Shown here: piece after piece, positions 12,166 to 24,731 of the stretch
How positions within the stretch are numbered: position 1 is the first letter of the stretch
Layout: each line of letters opens with the position of its first letter
Notes under the pieces: model-generated
What the model was told of the DNA's origin: nothing
The model's database searches: none
What the model saw: only the letters and a program-made list of their open reading frames with translations
From: Argopecten irradians
Taxonomy: Eukaryota; Mollusca; Bivalvia; Pectinida; Pectinidae
Assembly: GCF_041381155.1 (NCBI RefSeq)
Contig: NC_091134.1
Location: 10,200,755-10,264,754, forward strand
DNA: 64,000 bases
Reading direction: 5' to 3'
Made by a program: the position numbers and the translations under genes

Positions 12166-15100
12166 GCCGGACTATTGACGTTTTTGACTCTTGCCGACGT
12201 GGAACGTATGAAAATGTTAGTTTATCTGATTGTTTGTGGCATTTCCTATTCAAGCTTGATTCATTCAGCCTGTTGACCATGACTAAGATCCAATTAAGAT
12301 GATATTTTGTTCTTTCTCTTCGACTGAGGATATCAAACAGATTCCCTATCGTCGAGGGAGTTACAGTACATGTCTACTGTCTGCTCACTCTTCTGGCTTT
12401 AGGTTGGGTTTTTTTCATTAGGGGAACGATTAAAGGGAGATAATCGCGAGTAAAAGTTATGAAAAAGACACAACTTACCACCCGCTCATTTTTAATCACG
12501 CTATGGTAGGCTGATGACGTAAGTATGACCAAGCCTCAAATTGGTTCGGTAACATTACATAATATCATTACATAATACATGTACCGCAACATCTGTCAAT
12601 GCTTTTATGTTTTGAATGTTTTGAAGTTACTCTTTATAATAATGATAATACACTTCGAATCCTTTCTCTATTTTATAAAAAAAAAATCTTCAAATTCATA
12701 CTTTCAACTAAATTTCAGACAACATCTTCAAAATTCCTAATTCATCTAAGGACTCTTTTTCCTATGGAGTAACTCCGCCGTTAGTTCAGCCAGTGAAAAT
12801 CAATATTACAAACGGCAACATCATTTGTGTTTTTATATGAACGTATAGAGTATTTCTGACATGCTTGCTGCAAGAAAGACTGAATTATAATTACATAAAC
12901 ATCAATAAGATGTTCTTCATAACACATTATCAGTCTCCGTGGTTTAGCATGAATTTTTATGGGCATAAATAGTATACATCATATTTAAACAAATTGTCTC
13001 TCGTTTGTATTGAGCTTAGCATTCATATTTGTTATCGGGTTTTTCCATGAACGAAACTCCACTCACAATGTTTTATTATTTTGTTAACGTCACGTTATTC
13101 CCGCTTTTCCGTATTCGTTTTTACATCCCATAACATGATACTGATAATTAATTTAGTTTATGTATATGTATTGTTTGTAGGTGAGACACGTTTTATGATG
13201 TAATTTTATTTGTCGAAAGTATTATGTCATTTTCCAAGAAAACAATGCGTTGGTGTTACCTTTCACGGTTTAACTTCAGATCATTGCAATCATTTGTAGA
13301 TTTTTTTATCCACGTTAAGTTTAAATAAATCTTTTCTCAATAACACTTTCTTTCTTATTTTTTATGTGCATTTAGGCGGTTAAGTAAGAAACAATTGTCT
13401 CTGTGAACGTACCCGTTGAAAGCATAAGCAAGATGGGTCATGTATATGTAAACCACCAAAAACATATAATGGGAGGTAACTCATGCATAAATGGTTTTTT
13501 TATGATTACATAGAACCTACAAAATGTTTTATATATATTAATCAGGTTAATATTACATTTTTATATTTTTGTGTATTTATTCTGGAAAAATAATAAACGT
13601 CTGCATACATAAAGATACATTGCATTATTGATATTAATACACATTTTTAAATAAGATAATCTATTACATTGAGACAGCTGTTTCGGACACCAACAACATA
13701 TAACACATATATGTTATAAATGCTATCCATTTATATCGTTACTAGGTTGTAAAGTCTTTAAAACATGTACATGTACTTGTATAAAGTCAGAAATGTTACA
13801 AAATATCAAAATGGGACTTCAGTACCGTATATGATTGGTTCGCGATTTCTCGTAACACGGCTTATATCGCGAACATTTGACCTGCGACTTATAGAAAACA
13901 TGGTTGAATCTTATATCTAAAATAGCTAAAATCAATTTTCAGCTAAATTTGTGTAAAGTTTGATTCACGTCCATAGCCAACTCTACATTGTTTTGGACAG
14001 ATAACTGTATCCAATGCTTGCTGATACAATATCAAGTATACAATGTGAAGATTACCGTCTGTTCATCTAAAAGATTGATTCAAATTAGCGACATATGTTG
14101 TGGGAACTTAGAGATATGTACGCAAATTTCATTAAAAATTGATAAGATCTTCAACAAAATCACTTTCATCAGACAAAAAACTCAATCATGTATATCGATT
14201 TTGAGACATGGTCTATTATGAAAGAAAATACGTGGTCAAATAACAGGGTGTACTGGAATATAACTGGTTCAATAAAGCAATTAGCTGTTCAAAACGTGCT
14301 ACAAAGCCTCTCTAATGCACAAAAATTACATGACATATACAAGAATGGGTTTCCTTCAAATTCTGTCAGTGATATATTCGTGTGAATGAACCTCATTTAT
14401 TTCTAACGAATCATCAATATCAAATCGTTAAAACGAAAAGAGGATATTTCATTTTAATCTGAAACAAATAGTTAAAGAGACATGTAGATAAGTACTAACA
14501 AATCCCTTAGATAATTTAAATACATGTACCGGAAACAATACACAGTAAAACCCCTACAACTGTAAATCGAGATATTGACATGTTATTATGGAAATGGATA
14601 TGCCAAATGTATGCTTCAGCATTGAAATCAACAACTGTAAATAAAGAACTATCGAAACCAAACAAAGTAGAAAACACCAGACACAAATTAATCTTGGAAT
14701 ATACATTAGATTCACATTAATGATGATGCTTATAACACAGCTGTCTCTTGTTTTGCAGGCCTATACTTTACAGAAAATACGTAGTTAATATTCGATATGA
14801 TAATAGCTGTTTAGTGATTTATGATCGACATACAATATAATTTGTATATTTATTAAAAATTAAATATTTATACTTAGCTTTGACGTTAGGATCTTATTTG
14901 AAATGGTTTAGTGTTTTATTCCTCAGTCGAAAATTAGATCTGCAGTCACGCCCTGGTGTCATTTATGCTTCCTGTTCTGTAGTGCATATACATATCAACT
15001 GAAAACTACATTTTGCAGCATGCATCTACTGTATATGGACGTACGTGCATGTTATTTTGGAATTTAGGTTGAACTGACATACACTGAGACGATTAAGCCA

Positions 15101-15325
15101 ATTTAACAAGCATTTTCACGCTTTTTGAGTAATATATTGTGCATGATAAATATACGAGGTTATTGATTGGTCACAGAAACCACAACTTCATACCCAATCA
15201 AAGTGTACAGATAGGTGAAATAGACATGACCATATTGCTATTTTTCATCGCAAAACAATATAAGTCACAATTGTAACAAGACCATTGTCTTTCGGAATCT
15301 ATATTTCTGGTCATTGTTGTGTTTC
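12101..15325. other. 3' UTR of KY gene and intergenic AT-rich sequence
   Basis: A run of about 31 T occurs 30 nt after the stop at 12100. Candidate AATAAA poly(A) signals lie at 13324 and near 13591, with none closer. No conserved ORF is seen. Short open frames at 13988-14385 have no recognisable domain and poor coding character. Confidence 0.4.
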
Positions 15326-15333
15326 TATAAAAG
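15326..15333 (+). promoter_or_regulatory. TATA box (TATAAAAG) before a short first exon
   Basis: A canonical TATAAAAG lies 117 bp upstream of the ATG at 15450. The predicted start is near 15355. A splice donor GTGAGT follows at 15465, so this looks like a promoter plus first exon rather than a chance match. Confidence 0.4.
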
Positions 15334-15449
15334 GGACAATTCTATATGAAATAGGTCGTTTCATTATATCTGCCTTCAATTGTTTTTATTTCTTAAAATC
15401 ACATACGGTTAATTGTTTACATAAATCATCGATTCAACGTCAGACCAGG

Positions 15450-15464
15450 ATGGCTGGTTTTATG
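15450..15464 (+). CDS. candidate first coding exon (5 codons), possibly of the lectin gene
   Basis: ATG at 15450 is followed by four codons (MAGFM) and the donor GTGAGT at 15465, leaving phase 0. The next exon-like segment, 18226-18410, starts acceptably in phase 0. Five residues are not a signal peptide, so if this belongs to the lectin gene an exon is still missing. Support is only the TATA box, the start codon and the donor. Confidence 0.25.
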
Positions 15465-15469
15465 GTGAG

Positions 15470-18220
15470 TTTCTTTGTATGAATATTTATATGTTACTGA
15501 AAACCAAATCTTTCAATAGACAGAGTTGATAACATGTGAAACAAATGGATTTAATATTTATACTACACCGAGAGCCGAGAGTGTTTAGAATGAATAAAAC
15601 CCTATCAAACAGGTATTCCACGTTTTCTGACTTATCGAAGGGATGCCATTAATAAATAAATGTTGAGAAATGAGAAAATCCAATTTTAGCGGTATTAAAT
15701 ATTCGCGATCTGGCCTTAAGGGTATACATATGATTTAACAATTTTCTTATGTCTCGCAGTATAATGTACATTTTCTTCTACTTTCAGTTTCCCGTTTGGT
15801 CTATGTTGAACCCGATATGCAATATCAGGCTATGAACTCCAATCTGGTCGAGCGTATGCATATTTGACGTTTCCGCCGCGTCACTGACAATGTATTCAAC
15901 GTATACTTACGCCTATGCATAACGGTCAAATAATTAAAAGAGTTGTTTTAAAGTTGTGCTGTCTTTGAAATCCAATAGTATTATCATTTTGACAAAATAT
16001 CATCGCATAGTTTTCATCTGTTCGCTTGTTTCAAATCGTTTTGTGTTGAACTAGATTTAGAAAGATAAACATTCATGGCGCCCTATCGTGTACCATTCTT
16101 TTTATCTTCCTTCCGGATGGACTTCACATCAACTGTATGTCCAGTCTGTTAACAATTTATTGCTGAAATATATGACTACTGGGTACAACTAAAATATTAG
16201 AGACAATAATACTGTTAATATTAGAACAACGAGCAGGCAATGGAATCATAGAAAGTCATATTAAGGAAACAGCAATAATGTAGATATACGATCAACGATA
16301 GAAATTTCATCAGGTATGCTCGTTTCATACAATATAATAAAGAAAAGAGAACAATTTATGTTAAACATATATCACTTTTGATGATAATATAAAAAATGAT
16401 AAGCATACTGTTGGTATATTCGTCTTTTTCACATCTACTGATCTATTTAACACTTTTATTAATTCCACCGTACTTCTGTCTCAGTATGGAGAAGGCTATA
16501 TAGGCAAAATTACATTTTTTTAGTTTTGCACAAAACAAATAATAAAAATAAATAAAAAAAATGTCGATTCAGAGAGAATGATTCTGTCTAAAATTGACCT
16601 GAAATTCTAATGAAATTTGTTAAGGTCAAGATAAAGTACAATCTGCCTTAATCTCATAAACATTCTTTAACTTGAAGGAATTCTTTGATTTAAAAGTTTC
16701 CATAAGAGAATATTACAGAAATTATGGAAACAATCTGAAATCAAGGATTCAACTTCTGTAATACTTTCTTATGGAAAATCTAAAGTTTTTTAAAGTTATG
16801 TAATAATCGTGAAACTGGTCATTAAAATAATCATGAATCTCAGATAAACAATTTGACTTGACTTCCCATTAAGTTTCATTGTGGTCAGGTCAATATTTGA
16901 CCGAAAATTTCGTTCTAAGAAGCTGTCGTCATTTTCAGGTATCTACATATTGTATTATGTCGGAAGTGATGTATCATCATACTCTTTGATATGTGGATAT
17001 GAACGATAGGGATATTGTACCCGAAGGTCACAAGATGTAGAAAAACCCGAGTCTTGCCGAGGTCTTTACACCATTTTGTGTTCCCGGAGGAAGAATATCC
17101 CTATCATTTAAATCCACATAAGAAAGTAAGAGTGTTTTTCTCTCATACCTCGACGTTTTATTACAGTTTTACAACTACGACAGCCTGTCATGTTTTAGAA
17201 TTTTGGAGAAATAATTCAGAGGAAAACCGCAGCTGCAAATCAAGAAGTATCCATACATGACAATTGCGTAATATTTTAAACCCATAGCCCGTTGTTAGCC
17301 TTCTCGATAGTAATAACGTTAACAAATAATAACGTTGTTCAAGCTGTCGCAATAATAGCTCTACTGAGCTAATGTTTGTTTGTTACTTATTATTCGACGT
17401 TTAATAAAATGATTGTATCTTGTAAAACGTCTTGCTATGTGACGATGTTGTAATGTATATGTAACCATCTAAAACAGCCTCATGAGACATGAGTGCATCG
17501 CATCAGGTATATCATGATGAGTAAATGAGAGAAATTACTTATTATTGAAGTACTATTGTATTCATATTGCATTACACTGGTCTATTGTGATAGATGGAAC
17601 CTGTACCTATGAATTCAGATTAAATATTAATACATTTATCAGATTTTATCATCAAATGTGAAATCAATATTTCCACAAATAATTTAGTATACTCCAACTG
17701 TGACGGACTTGTAAAATGCAGTATTTATTTCGATAAATGACACAGGAGTATGTCAGGAGGATATTTACGTTGTTTATATTTAGTTTTTTGTTGTTGTTGT
17801 TGTTGTTGTCGTCTTTGATATGACTGATATCAATTGATATACCCTAGTTGATTTGCTAGTTGTTGTCAGGTCCAGGGGATAGGACAAATACATCATGGAT
17901 ACGTCATTTTATACATATAATCAATACGATGCAAATTGAAATGTAAAAGAATAAAACATTTCATCGCTATAAAAAATGGCCTTCCTTCATGATACCGGAT
18001 CACATTTGATTGTATCGATTGTCAATTATTAATACGGCAAAGATTCCATAAGGAGTGATCAATACCTAAATAAATACTATCACCGGGCGTAGGGATATAT
18101 ACTCCATTGTTACAATACATGTATAGATATATTTTCTTTCTAAAGGCCTTTACACTGTCGCCCCGTGTCCAAGTAAAAAGAGTGTAAAACAACACGTCAT
18201 ATACCGTAATCATTCCCATG
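15470..18220. other. intron or intergenic sequence without recognisable gene
   Basis: The segment is AT-rich, with a (GTT)n tract near 17788-17812 and small inverted repeats around 16675-16790. The open frame at 17015-17260 shows no family match and no good splice sites. Nothing else is supported. Confidence 0.4.
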
Positions 18221-18225
18221 TTCAG

Positions 18226-18410
18226 TCTGTGGCTATAGAAGGGAGCAGAGATCCGTCAGTGTACAGAGTTCGAGCACGTCGAGGGAATACAACATTATTT
18301 ATTGGAAATAGATGTACGGACAAATACTCTGTTAAACTTCCATCTTCCAGATATAACTGTGATGGAGCGGTGTATGTTTCCGAGTTATTTGGTTTTCAGT
18401 TTGCTCATAG
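18226..18410 (+). CDS. orphan internal exon, 61 codons, function unknown
   Basis: The segment is open throughout, preceded by a pyrimidine-rich acceptor ending TTCAG and followed by a perfect AG/GTAAGT donor. It encodes a basic, Ser- and Tyr-containing peptide with two cysteines (VYRVRARRGNTTLFIGNRC, later NCDGAVYVSELF). I do not recognise the domain. It leaves two bases for the next codon, so it cannot join directly to the lectin exon at 33348 but can through the candidate exon at 24172. It could equally be a remnant of another gene. Confidence 0.45.
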
Positions 18411-18956
18411 GTAAGTGATTAAATTACCTCCATGGATATATAGCAACCTATGTAAAGTATGAATTTGATAGGTTAATAATGATATTTTTGATTTTATATC
18501 TTGGGGAAAAACTATTTATCATTCATAAGCATATATCGAAATTGATTTTTCAAGAAAAGAAATTCCCAAAGAACAAAGCAAGTATAAAGTAAAATGGGCA
18601 GTTGTCGTCCAATTTGATTTTTTTAAAACCAATTGTGCTGGGATAATGTTGCCATACCTACCACACAAATGGTTTAACCAAAGAAAATATAAAATAAACA
18701 TCATATATATATATAAACAATCCAATGGGGCGAAAGCGCTCACTAGTCAGTCCTTCTTGTTTTTATTTCTTATAGATTTCGTCCGTAAGGGTTTTTCTTC
18801 AAGTTTGTTATATATATACATATATACAATTAATTCGTTGGGTGATGTATTGGTAATATAATTGATTGAGCTGATATTACGCTTGTCCTATCCCTAACTA
18901 GTAAATTTCATCCGAGTACTCCAGTTTCCAACCACAGTTCTGCTTCCCTCGTTACT

Positions 18957-19638
18957 ACCCTGGTATATACTTGTGATTTGTAAGCATTTGTATTTTTCCT
19001 TCTTCGTTTTGTTTTTAATTTCAGAAGTTTTGATAAATGAAAGAAAGTTTATTTTTAAATATCATTCACGTTCACATTGACCAACATGAAACATGTTATT
19101 GCTGCTTTATGTTATCTTATTTGTACGGTTCCTCATGTTTTTGTAGTTTTCGAGCGGCATACTATCCCGTGTGTGATAGCAAAAACTGTCCCGGACTATA
19201 CTAACGGTTTTTTAGTCTAATGCTACCGATTTCCTCGTACAGTAACTCCGCAATCTTGGGTTGGCAACTCGGTCACGTAACTTACGGCACCCCACTTCAC
19301 TTCAATCGATTAAAAAGCACATTTATTCCAACTAATATGTTACAAATTATACACAACCATATTTCCGAAATACAGTCGAGTATAATTGGTAACATGTTAT
19401 TTGGAATAAATGTGCTTTTTAATCGATTAAAGTGAAGTGGTTTCCATTGGTCACGGGACCGAGTTCCCAACTTCAGATTGCGGAGTTACTGTACGAGGAA
19501 ATCGGTAGCTTTAGACTAATGTTAACGTGAACGACAATTTAGAAACAAATTTTCTTTCATTCATCAAAACTTCTGAAATCAAAAATAAAGAAGGGAAAAT
19601 ATAAATGCTTATAAATCAGAATTATATACCAGTATTGA
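18957..19638. mobile_element. long inverted-repeat (foldback-type) element, about 680 bp
   Basis: Outer arms share TAAGCATTT.TATTTT, CTTCTT and TTTCAGAAGTTTTGAT.AATGAAAG. Inner arms share GCTACCGATTTCCTCGTACAG, AGTAACTCCGCAATCT, AATCGATTAAAAAGCACATT and TATTCCAA; all are inverted about a centre near 19360. The left arm has an extra 120 bp (19080-19205). A GTTGGCAACTCGGTCACGTA motif occurs inside at 19260 and again, inverted, outside at 19665. There is no coding capacity, so it is a non-autonomous DNA element. Confidence 0.7.
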
Positions 19639-19639
19639 G

Positions 19640-20600
19640 TGAAAGTGAAATAGTGTGCTGAAGGGTACGTGACCGAGTTGCCAACCTTGACGACTATAGA
19701 ATACTACAAAGACATATACAATGAAATCTTTATTAAAACAAAACTGCGTGCGCCTGTGTACTGACCAGTATGATGCTAATAATTGATACACGCAAAACTT
19801 AATGTTTTTACCATAACGCATGAATCAGTTACTTCGTAAAGTGCCTTCAATGACTTTTATAAAGCTGCCAATTGCATCTAAATATGTCGTCTGTTTTCTT
19901 GTGTTACACCGCCCGTTGGCTCGTTTTCAAAATTCAGTTTCCTAAAATTATGCCGCATTTCGCCCCGTATAATGCCGTCAATAGCCGCCAGATACGTCTT
20001 GTTTCGCTAGACAATTTGTGTTAAAATATTGTTGCGCTTTTTGTAATTTTTGTAATTTGTACGTAAAACATGCATTTCGAACGCGCGAATTCATGACAGC
20101 TAATACCGGTATGTTAAAAAGAAGACGATTTTGCTGAATATGGTGGATCAAACATTAGTACGTTTACAGTATTCTAGTCTATGAACTGCCAACCGCTTAC
20201 CATGACGTTCATAATCATTGTGAGGTCAATGTTTCGTGCGAGCGATCACAGAATATGGCTGTTCAAATCGCTTTTCCTGATTTAACGATGCTAAATTCTT
20301 TATTCATTTTAGATGCAATATCTCTTGAGAATTCCTTATGAAATTCTCATCAAATGTAAATTCGTCCAACATTCAACATGAAGCGCTAGCGCGTTTCATT
20401 GAATTTGCCGCTGCCCAATTGACACTCTTTCTATCTTAATTGCCACCTGAATGCAGTTCAATGGGTTCAATACCGTCTCTTGCTCCCTATAAATCCGACA
20501 GTCATCCCGTATTGGTATCACCACCTGTCTCAAAAAACGTCTTGATGCCTACGCGTATTACGTTGCTCTGTGTTATAGGCATTGTGCATATATAGTGACA
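19640..20600. other. intergenic or intronic sequence, no gene seen
   Basis: Only short shadow frames occur. Apart from an inverted TACGTGACCGAGTTGCCAAC motif at 19665-19685, related to the element to the left, nothing is recognisable. Confidence 0.4.
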
Positions 20601-20609
20601 TTAGCTGTC

Positions 20610-21745
20610 AAGTATAATACCACTTCATGTCTTGTATAATGCCATTTCTTGTCTTGTGTTATGCCAATTCTTTTCTTGTATAATGCCACTTCTTGTCCCG
20701 TATAATGCCCCTTCCTGCTTGTATTATGCCACATTTTGTCTTGTATAATACCACCTTTTGTCCCGTATAATGTCACTTTCTGTCTTGTATAATGCCACTT
20801 CTTGTCTTGTATAATGCCACTTCTTGTCTTGTATAATGCCATTTCTTGTCTTGTATAATGCCACTTCTTGTCCCGTATAATGCCCCTTCCTGCTTGTATT
20901 ATGCCACTTTTTGTCTTGTATGATGCCATTTCTTGTCCCGTATAATGGCACTACTTGTCTTGTGTAATAGCACTTGTTGTCCCGTATAATGCTACTTCTT
21001 GTCTTGTATAATGCCACTTCTTGTACTGATATTGCCATTTTTAGTCTTGTATAATGCAACTTCTTGTCTTGCCACCTTTTGTCCTGTATAATGCAACTTC
21101 TTGTCTTGTATAATATCTCTTCTTGTCCCGTAAAATGCCACTTCTTGCACCATATAATGCCACTTCTATGCTGGCATAATGTCACTCCTTGCCTTGCATA
21201 ATGCCATTTCTTGTCTTGATAATGTCACCTCTTTGTCTTGTATAATGTCACTTCTTGTCTTGTATAATGTCACCTTTTTGTCTTGTATAATGCCACTTCT
21301 TGGCTTATATAATGTCATCTCTTGTCTTGTATAATGCCACTTCTTGACTTATATAATGTCATCTCTTGTCTTGTATAATGCCACTTCTTGACTTATATAA
21401 TGTCATCTCTTGTCTTGTATAATGCCGCTTCTTGTCCCGTATATTGTCACTTCTTTTCCCGTATAATGTCACTCCTTGCCTTGCATAAAGTCACTTCTTG
21501 TCTTGTATAATGCCACTTCTGGTCTTGTATATTGTCACTTCTTGTCTTGAATAATGTCACTTCTGGTCTTGTATAATGCCACTTCTTGTTCCGTATTATG
21601 ACATTTCTTGTTCCGGATAATGTCACTTTTTGTCTTGTATAATGTCACTTCTTGTCACGTATAATGCGACCTTTTGTCCCGTATAATGCCACCTCTTGTC
21701 TTGTATAATGTCACTTCTTGTCGTGTGTAATGTCACTAATTTCCA
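20610..21745. repeat. minisatellite, 22 bp unit, about 50 copies
   Basis: The consensus unit is close to CTTCTTGTCTTGTATAATGC plus CA. Variants replace TCTTG by TCCCG, and GCCA by GTCA. Because 3 x 22 = 66, a stop-free unit keeps long frames open with a 22-residue period, which explains the two long minus-strand open frames here. The edges decay gradually into unique sequence. Confidence 0.9.
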
Positions 21746-22499
21746 TAACTATTTTCACTTCTTTTCCCGTAAATGTAATTTTCTGTGGTGTTTAATGCCT
21801 CTATCTATTTCTTATAATTTCGCATGTTACACCTTACAGTGCCAGCATGCATTTTCTTCCGACAAGTACCATCACAAGTTTGAGAAACGTTTTTAACATT
21901 TTTATGAAGATGACCAATTTTGTTAAGCTTCATTTATTACCTTTTATGGATTTATCTGTTGTAATCTCTTTAGGTAGAAGTGTACAGTTAGACCGAAAGG
22001 GCCATAGGTGATATTTTTATTAAGCAGAAAGCCCCTGTTTTATTATATGCATACAAAATTAAAAAATATATATGTCCTAAAATTGGTGAATTCAATCTAG
22101 ACAATTATATGTAGGCTTCACATTGCATAATGTGCGTCTAAGATGGAAAAAACTGTAGCAGCAGAAATTCATAACCGCGGTGCGAGGTTAATGTTGCTCA
22201 AATGTTTAATGTTATACCTATGTCGAAATAGGCTCAGTTCCGCTATCACGGCAGTGATGCTTGGTTTTAAACGGTGTTCAAGGATAAAAAAATCTCCTAA
22301 AGAGGTGTAATTTTTGGTTAAAACCCCATTCTATTTTTTTCCAAAAATAAAAAACGATTTTGGTCACCATGTTTTTTACAGGCTCACAAAACCACAAAAA
22401 ATGAACTCTGCACTTTATTTTGATGGTTTATTAAATCTACTGTACGCTGCCACCTTAATAGTAACATTAATATTATGAACATTCGTACTTCTTTATGAA

Positions 22500-22880
22500 T
22501 TTATAGATACTTCAGCGCTGATGATTGGTATTGTTTCCCTACTAAAATAGGAACAGACAATCTATTATGTTTCCTCAATCACCAAAATTACATACTTTAC
22601 GCCATTATCATTACTGAAAAGTCTGGGCTTTTCATTTTACTGCAAGATAAATATTTATCAAAAATAATTAATTGCGTCCCGACCAAAATTCATGGAAATA
22701 TGTCCTATATGGAATGCAGTACGGATTGCGTATGTATCAAAAGCAAAATATATTATTTTATTTGTACATTTATAGTATTGTGTTAACTAGACATAAAAAT
22801 ATATGGTTCAACAACAATTGGTGTTGAAATGACGAGTATTGTTTATGCTCTGTCGGCGGTAAAACATCTTTAGTCGAAAT
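22500..22880. repeat. degenerate copy of the TTAA MITE at 55377-55732
   Basis: Shared blocks in the same order include AGGAACAGACAAT, ACTTTACGCCATTA, AAAAATAATTAATTGCGTCCCG, TGTCCTATATGGAA, ACGGATTGCG and TTATGCTCTGTCGGCGGT. The terminal repeats and TTAA flanks are no longer intact, so this copy is older than the one at 55 kb. Confidence 0.75.
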
Positions 22881-24171
22881 CGGAATAAAAATGTGAATTA
22901 AAAAAGTAACAGAAATTGGAGCAATTTCATTTCATTTTTTTCTGAAATTCCATATTCACATAATATAAGTGCAAAATATATTTTTGAAATACATGTAATG
23001 TAGCGCTGTCAATGTCAAAAGCAACACGTGAATGTTGGTTTCATAATCTCGGAATACTTGGTATAATAACAAATATTGATTTCCGAATATATATATTTAC
23101 CATTGAAACTAATCGCATGAACGGAAACGTGACTTGGAAATGAATAAGACTTATTGCCATAACAACTTCTCGCCTTTGATAATCTACTAGTGTCATGGAC
23201 ATGCGCTATAGCGATCTTGACGGTGAACAATGGCTTTTTATTTAACCTCATATGTCCGCAGTGTTTAACTGTAAAACAATCATGCATAACAAATCATTGT
23301 TTGGTAATGACTTCCGCAAATATCTCCACTAGAAATTCAACAGTTTTTATTGATCGACATACAGCTTATTGTATTTTCATCAATACGGGGGCGTATTTGA
23401 TGGGACGACAGTATTGTTAGATAATTCTTTGAAGTTCATATAAGTGAATATAGGGCAATGTACCAATCTGGGATTATAAGCGGAACTAGAACATTACTAC
23501 GAGTAAATTGACATTAGGATAAAATGTTCCTTTTTTTCTATAGCAGTAATCTACAAAGGTCAACAACTCTCGGGTAGTAAACTACAATTTATAAAAAAAT
23601 AAAGTAAGGGTTACTACGCGTCAAACCGTCATACAGGTTACTGCTCATATGTCAAATATATTATTATGTGTTAGGTGAATCACGCTGAACACGTATCCAT
23701 GGTGAAAACGGCGGTGTTCATCGACCGCCAAGGCTCCTTTACAAATAGAATTATCATGTTTGTAATATGTATATGAAACGAAGTATGTCTATATATATCC
23801 TAGTATCTTCCTTAGTTCCAATAAATTTGTTATTATTGCGCTTTCAATACATTCACTGTAGAAATTAGCGTTAAAATGAAATTGTCGACGATCGTTGTTA
23901 CGTCCAATTAGGTTTGACAATTCAATACCTTCGATATACAATATGTACGAATTTTTCGATTTAAAAAGAAAATATAACAAACAGAACATTTAAGAATTAC
24001 AAATCTAGCAGTTTCTCTGGCTTTCACGAACTCGAAATAACAGTGTACAATTCAATTACATTTTAACACGGTTATTGATATGTTATTGCTTCTATTTTCT
24101 ATGATATAAAACAATCAAAGAAATACAATGTGCAATTGTATAACATTAAGCTATTGTTTCATCTTTTTTAG
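22881..24171. other. AT-rich sequence without recognisable gene
   Basis: No ORF with family resemblance is seen on either strand. Open frames at 23015-23420 overlap on both strands and lack splice context. Confidence 0.4.
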
Positions 24172-24221
24172 GCTCGAGTCAAAGCTCTGCTGGTTTCGTT
24201 TCTGCCATAAAAAATATGTTG
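24172..24221 (+). CDS. candidate 50 nt micro-exon
   Basis: A strong pyrimidine-rich acceptor (ATCTTTTTTAG) precedes an open segment with two cysteines (LCWFRFC) and a weak donor G/GTATTT. It accepts the two bases left by 18226-18410 and leaves the one base that lectin exon 33348 needs. That double phase match is the only evidence, and it would arise by chance about one time in nine. Confidence 0.2.
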
Positions 24222-24235
24222 GTATTTGATTTCAG

Positions 24236-24498
24236 ATGAAAAGATTGTCATTTACTTGTAAACATAAAAAAAATTCAAATGCAATTTTCATAGTTTTAAA
24301 ACCCACGAGAATTTGTCAAATTACTACAAAAGAACTAATTTTCGTGGCGACTTATTTCTTTCGTAGGGATTTATGTTCACGAATTAAAGTCATTTACGTT
24401 TACTGTAAGGAGACATGTTCGCAAAGATGAATTTTCGCGATTTCACCGCCGGCGAAATACGCAAAATGTTTGAACACGAAAATAAGTGTATTTACGGT
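24236..24498. repeat. probable dispersed repeat (TTCGCG-rich)
   Basis: The sequence alternates short CACGAGAATTTGTC, TTTTCGTGGCGACTT, TTCACGAATTAAAG, TTTTCGCGATTTC and CGAAAATAAGTG blocks, ending in TTTACGGTAAATAA. This looks like a decayed non-autonomous element. The LINE inserted in its right end. Confidence 0.35.
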
Positions 24499-24501
24499 AA
24501 A

Positions 24502-24513
24502 TAATTTATACAG
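24502..24513 (+). repeat. target-site duplication of the LINE (left)
   Basis: TAATTTATACAG is repeated exactly at 32280-32291, after the poly(A) tail. Adjoining A residues allow it to be read as 15 bp. Confidence 0.9.
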
Positions 24514-24731
24514 GAGAGTTATCGCCCCTGAACCAAGGTGACGGGTTTTTTCTCTACACTCAAATGTATCGGGTATTTTATTGAAAAATACTACGAAAAG
24601 TGCTACTTTTCTTGATATAGGCAGACTACAAGCTGTAGTTCATTTTTCAGAAAGTAGATTTCTGAAAAATAAGTGGTGAACAATTCCAGTTTTAAAGAAA
24701 TTGGAAAATATCGCTGGAATTTTCTCAGACA

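Noticed and set aside
14740..14790. Strong acceptor-like site (CTCTTGTTTTGCAG) with a short open end, as an alternative last exon of the KY gene
   Set aside because: Only about nine codons to a stop and no independent support; the exon at 11954-12100 already closes the frame.
17779..17830. Hydrophobic exon encoding a Val run, as a lectin signal peptide
   Set aside because: It is a (GTT)n microsatellite without a donor and soon reaches a stop.
20573..21185. Two long minus-strand ORFs (118 and 153 codons)
   Set aside because: They are produced by the 22 bp tandem repeat reading with a 22-residue period; there is no domain, start context or splice support.
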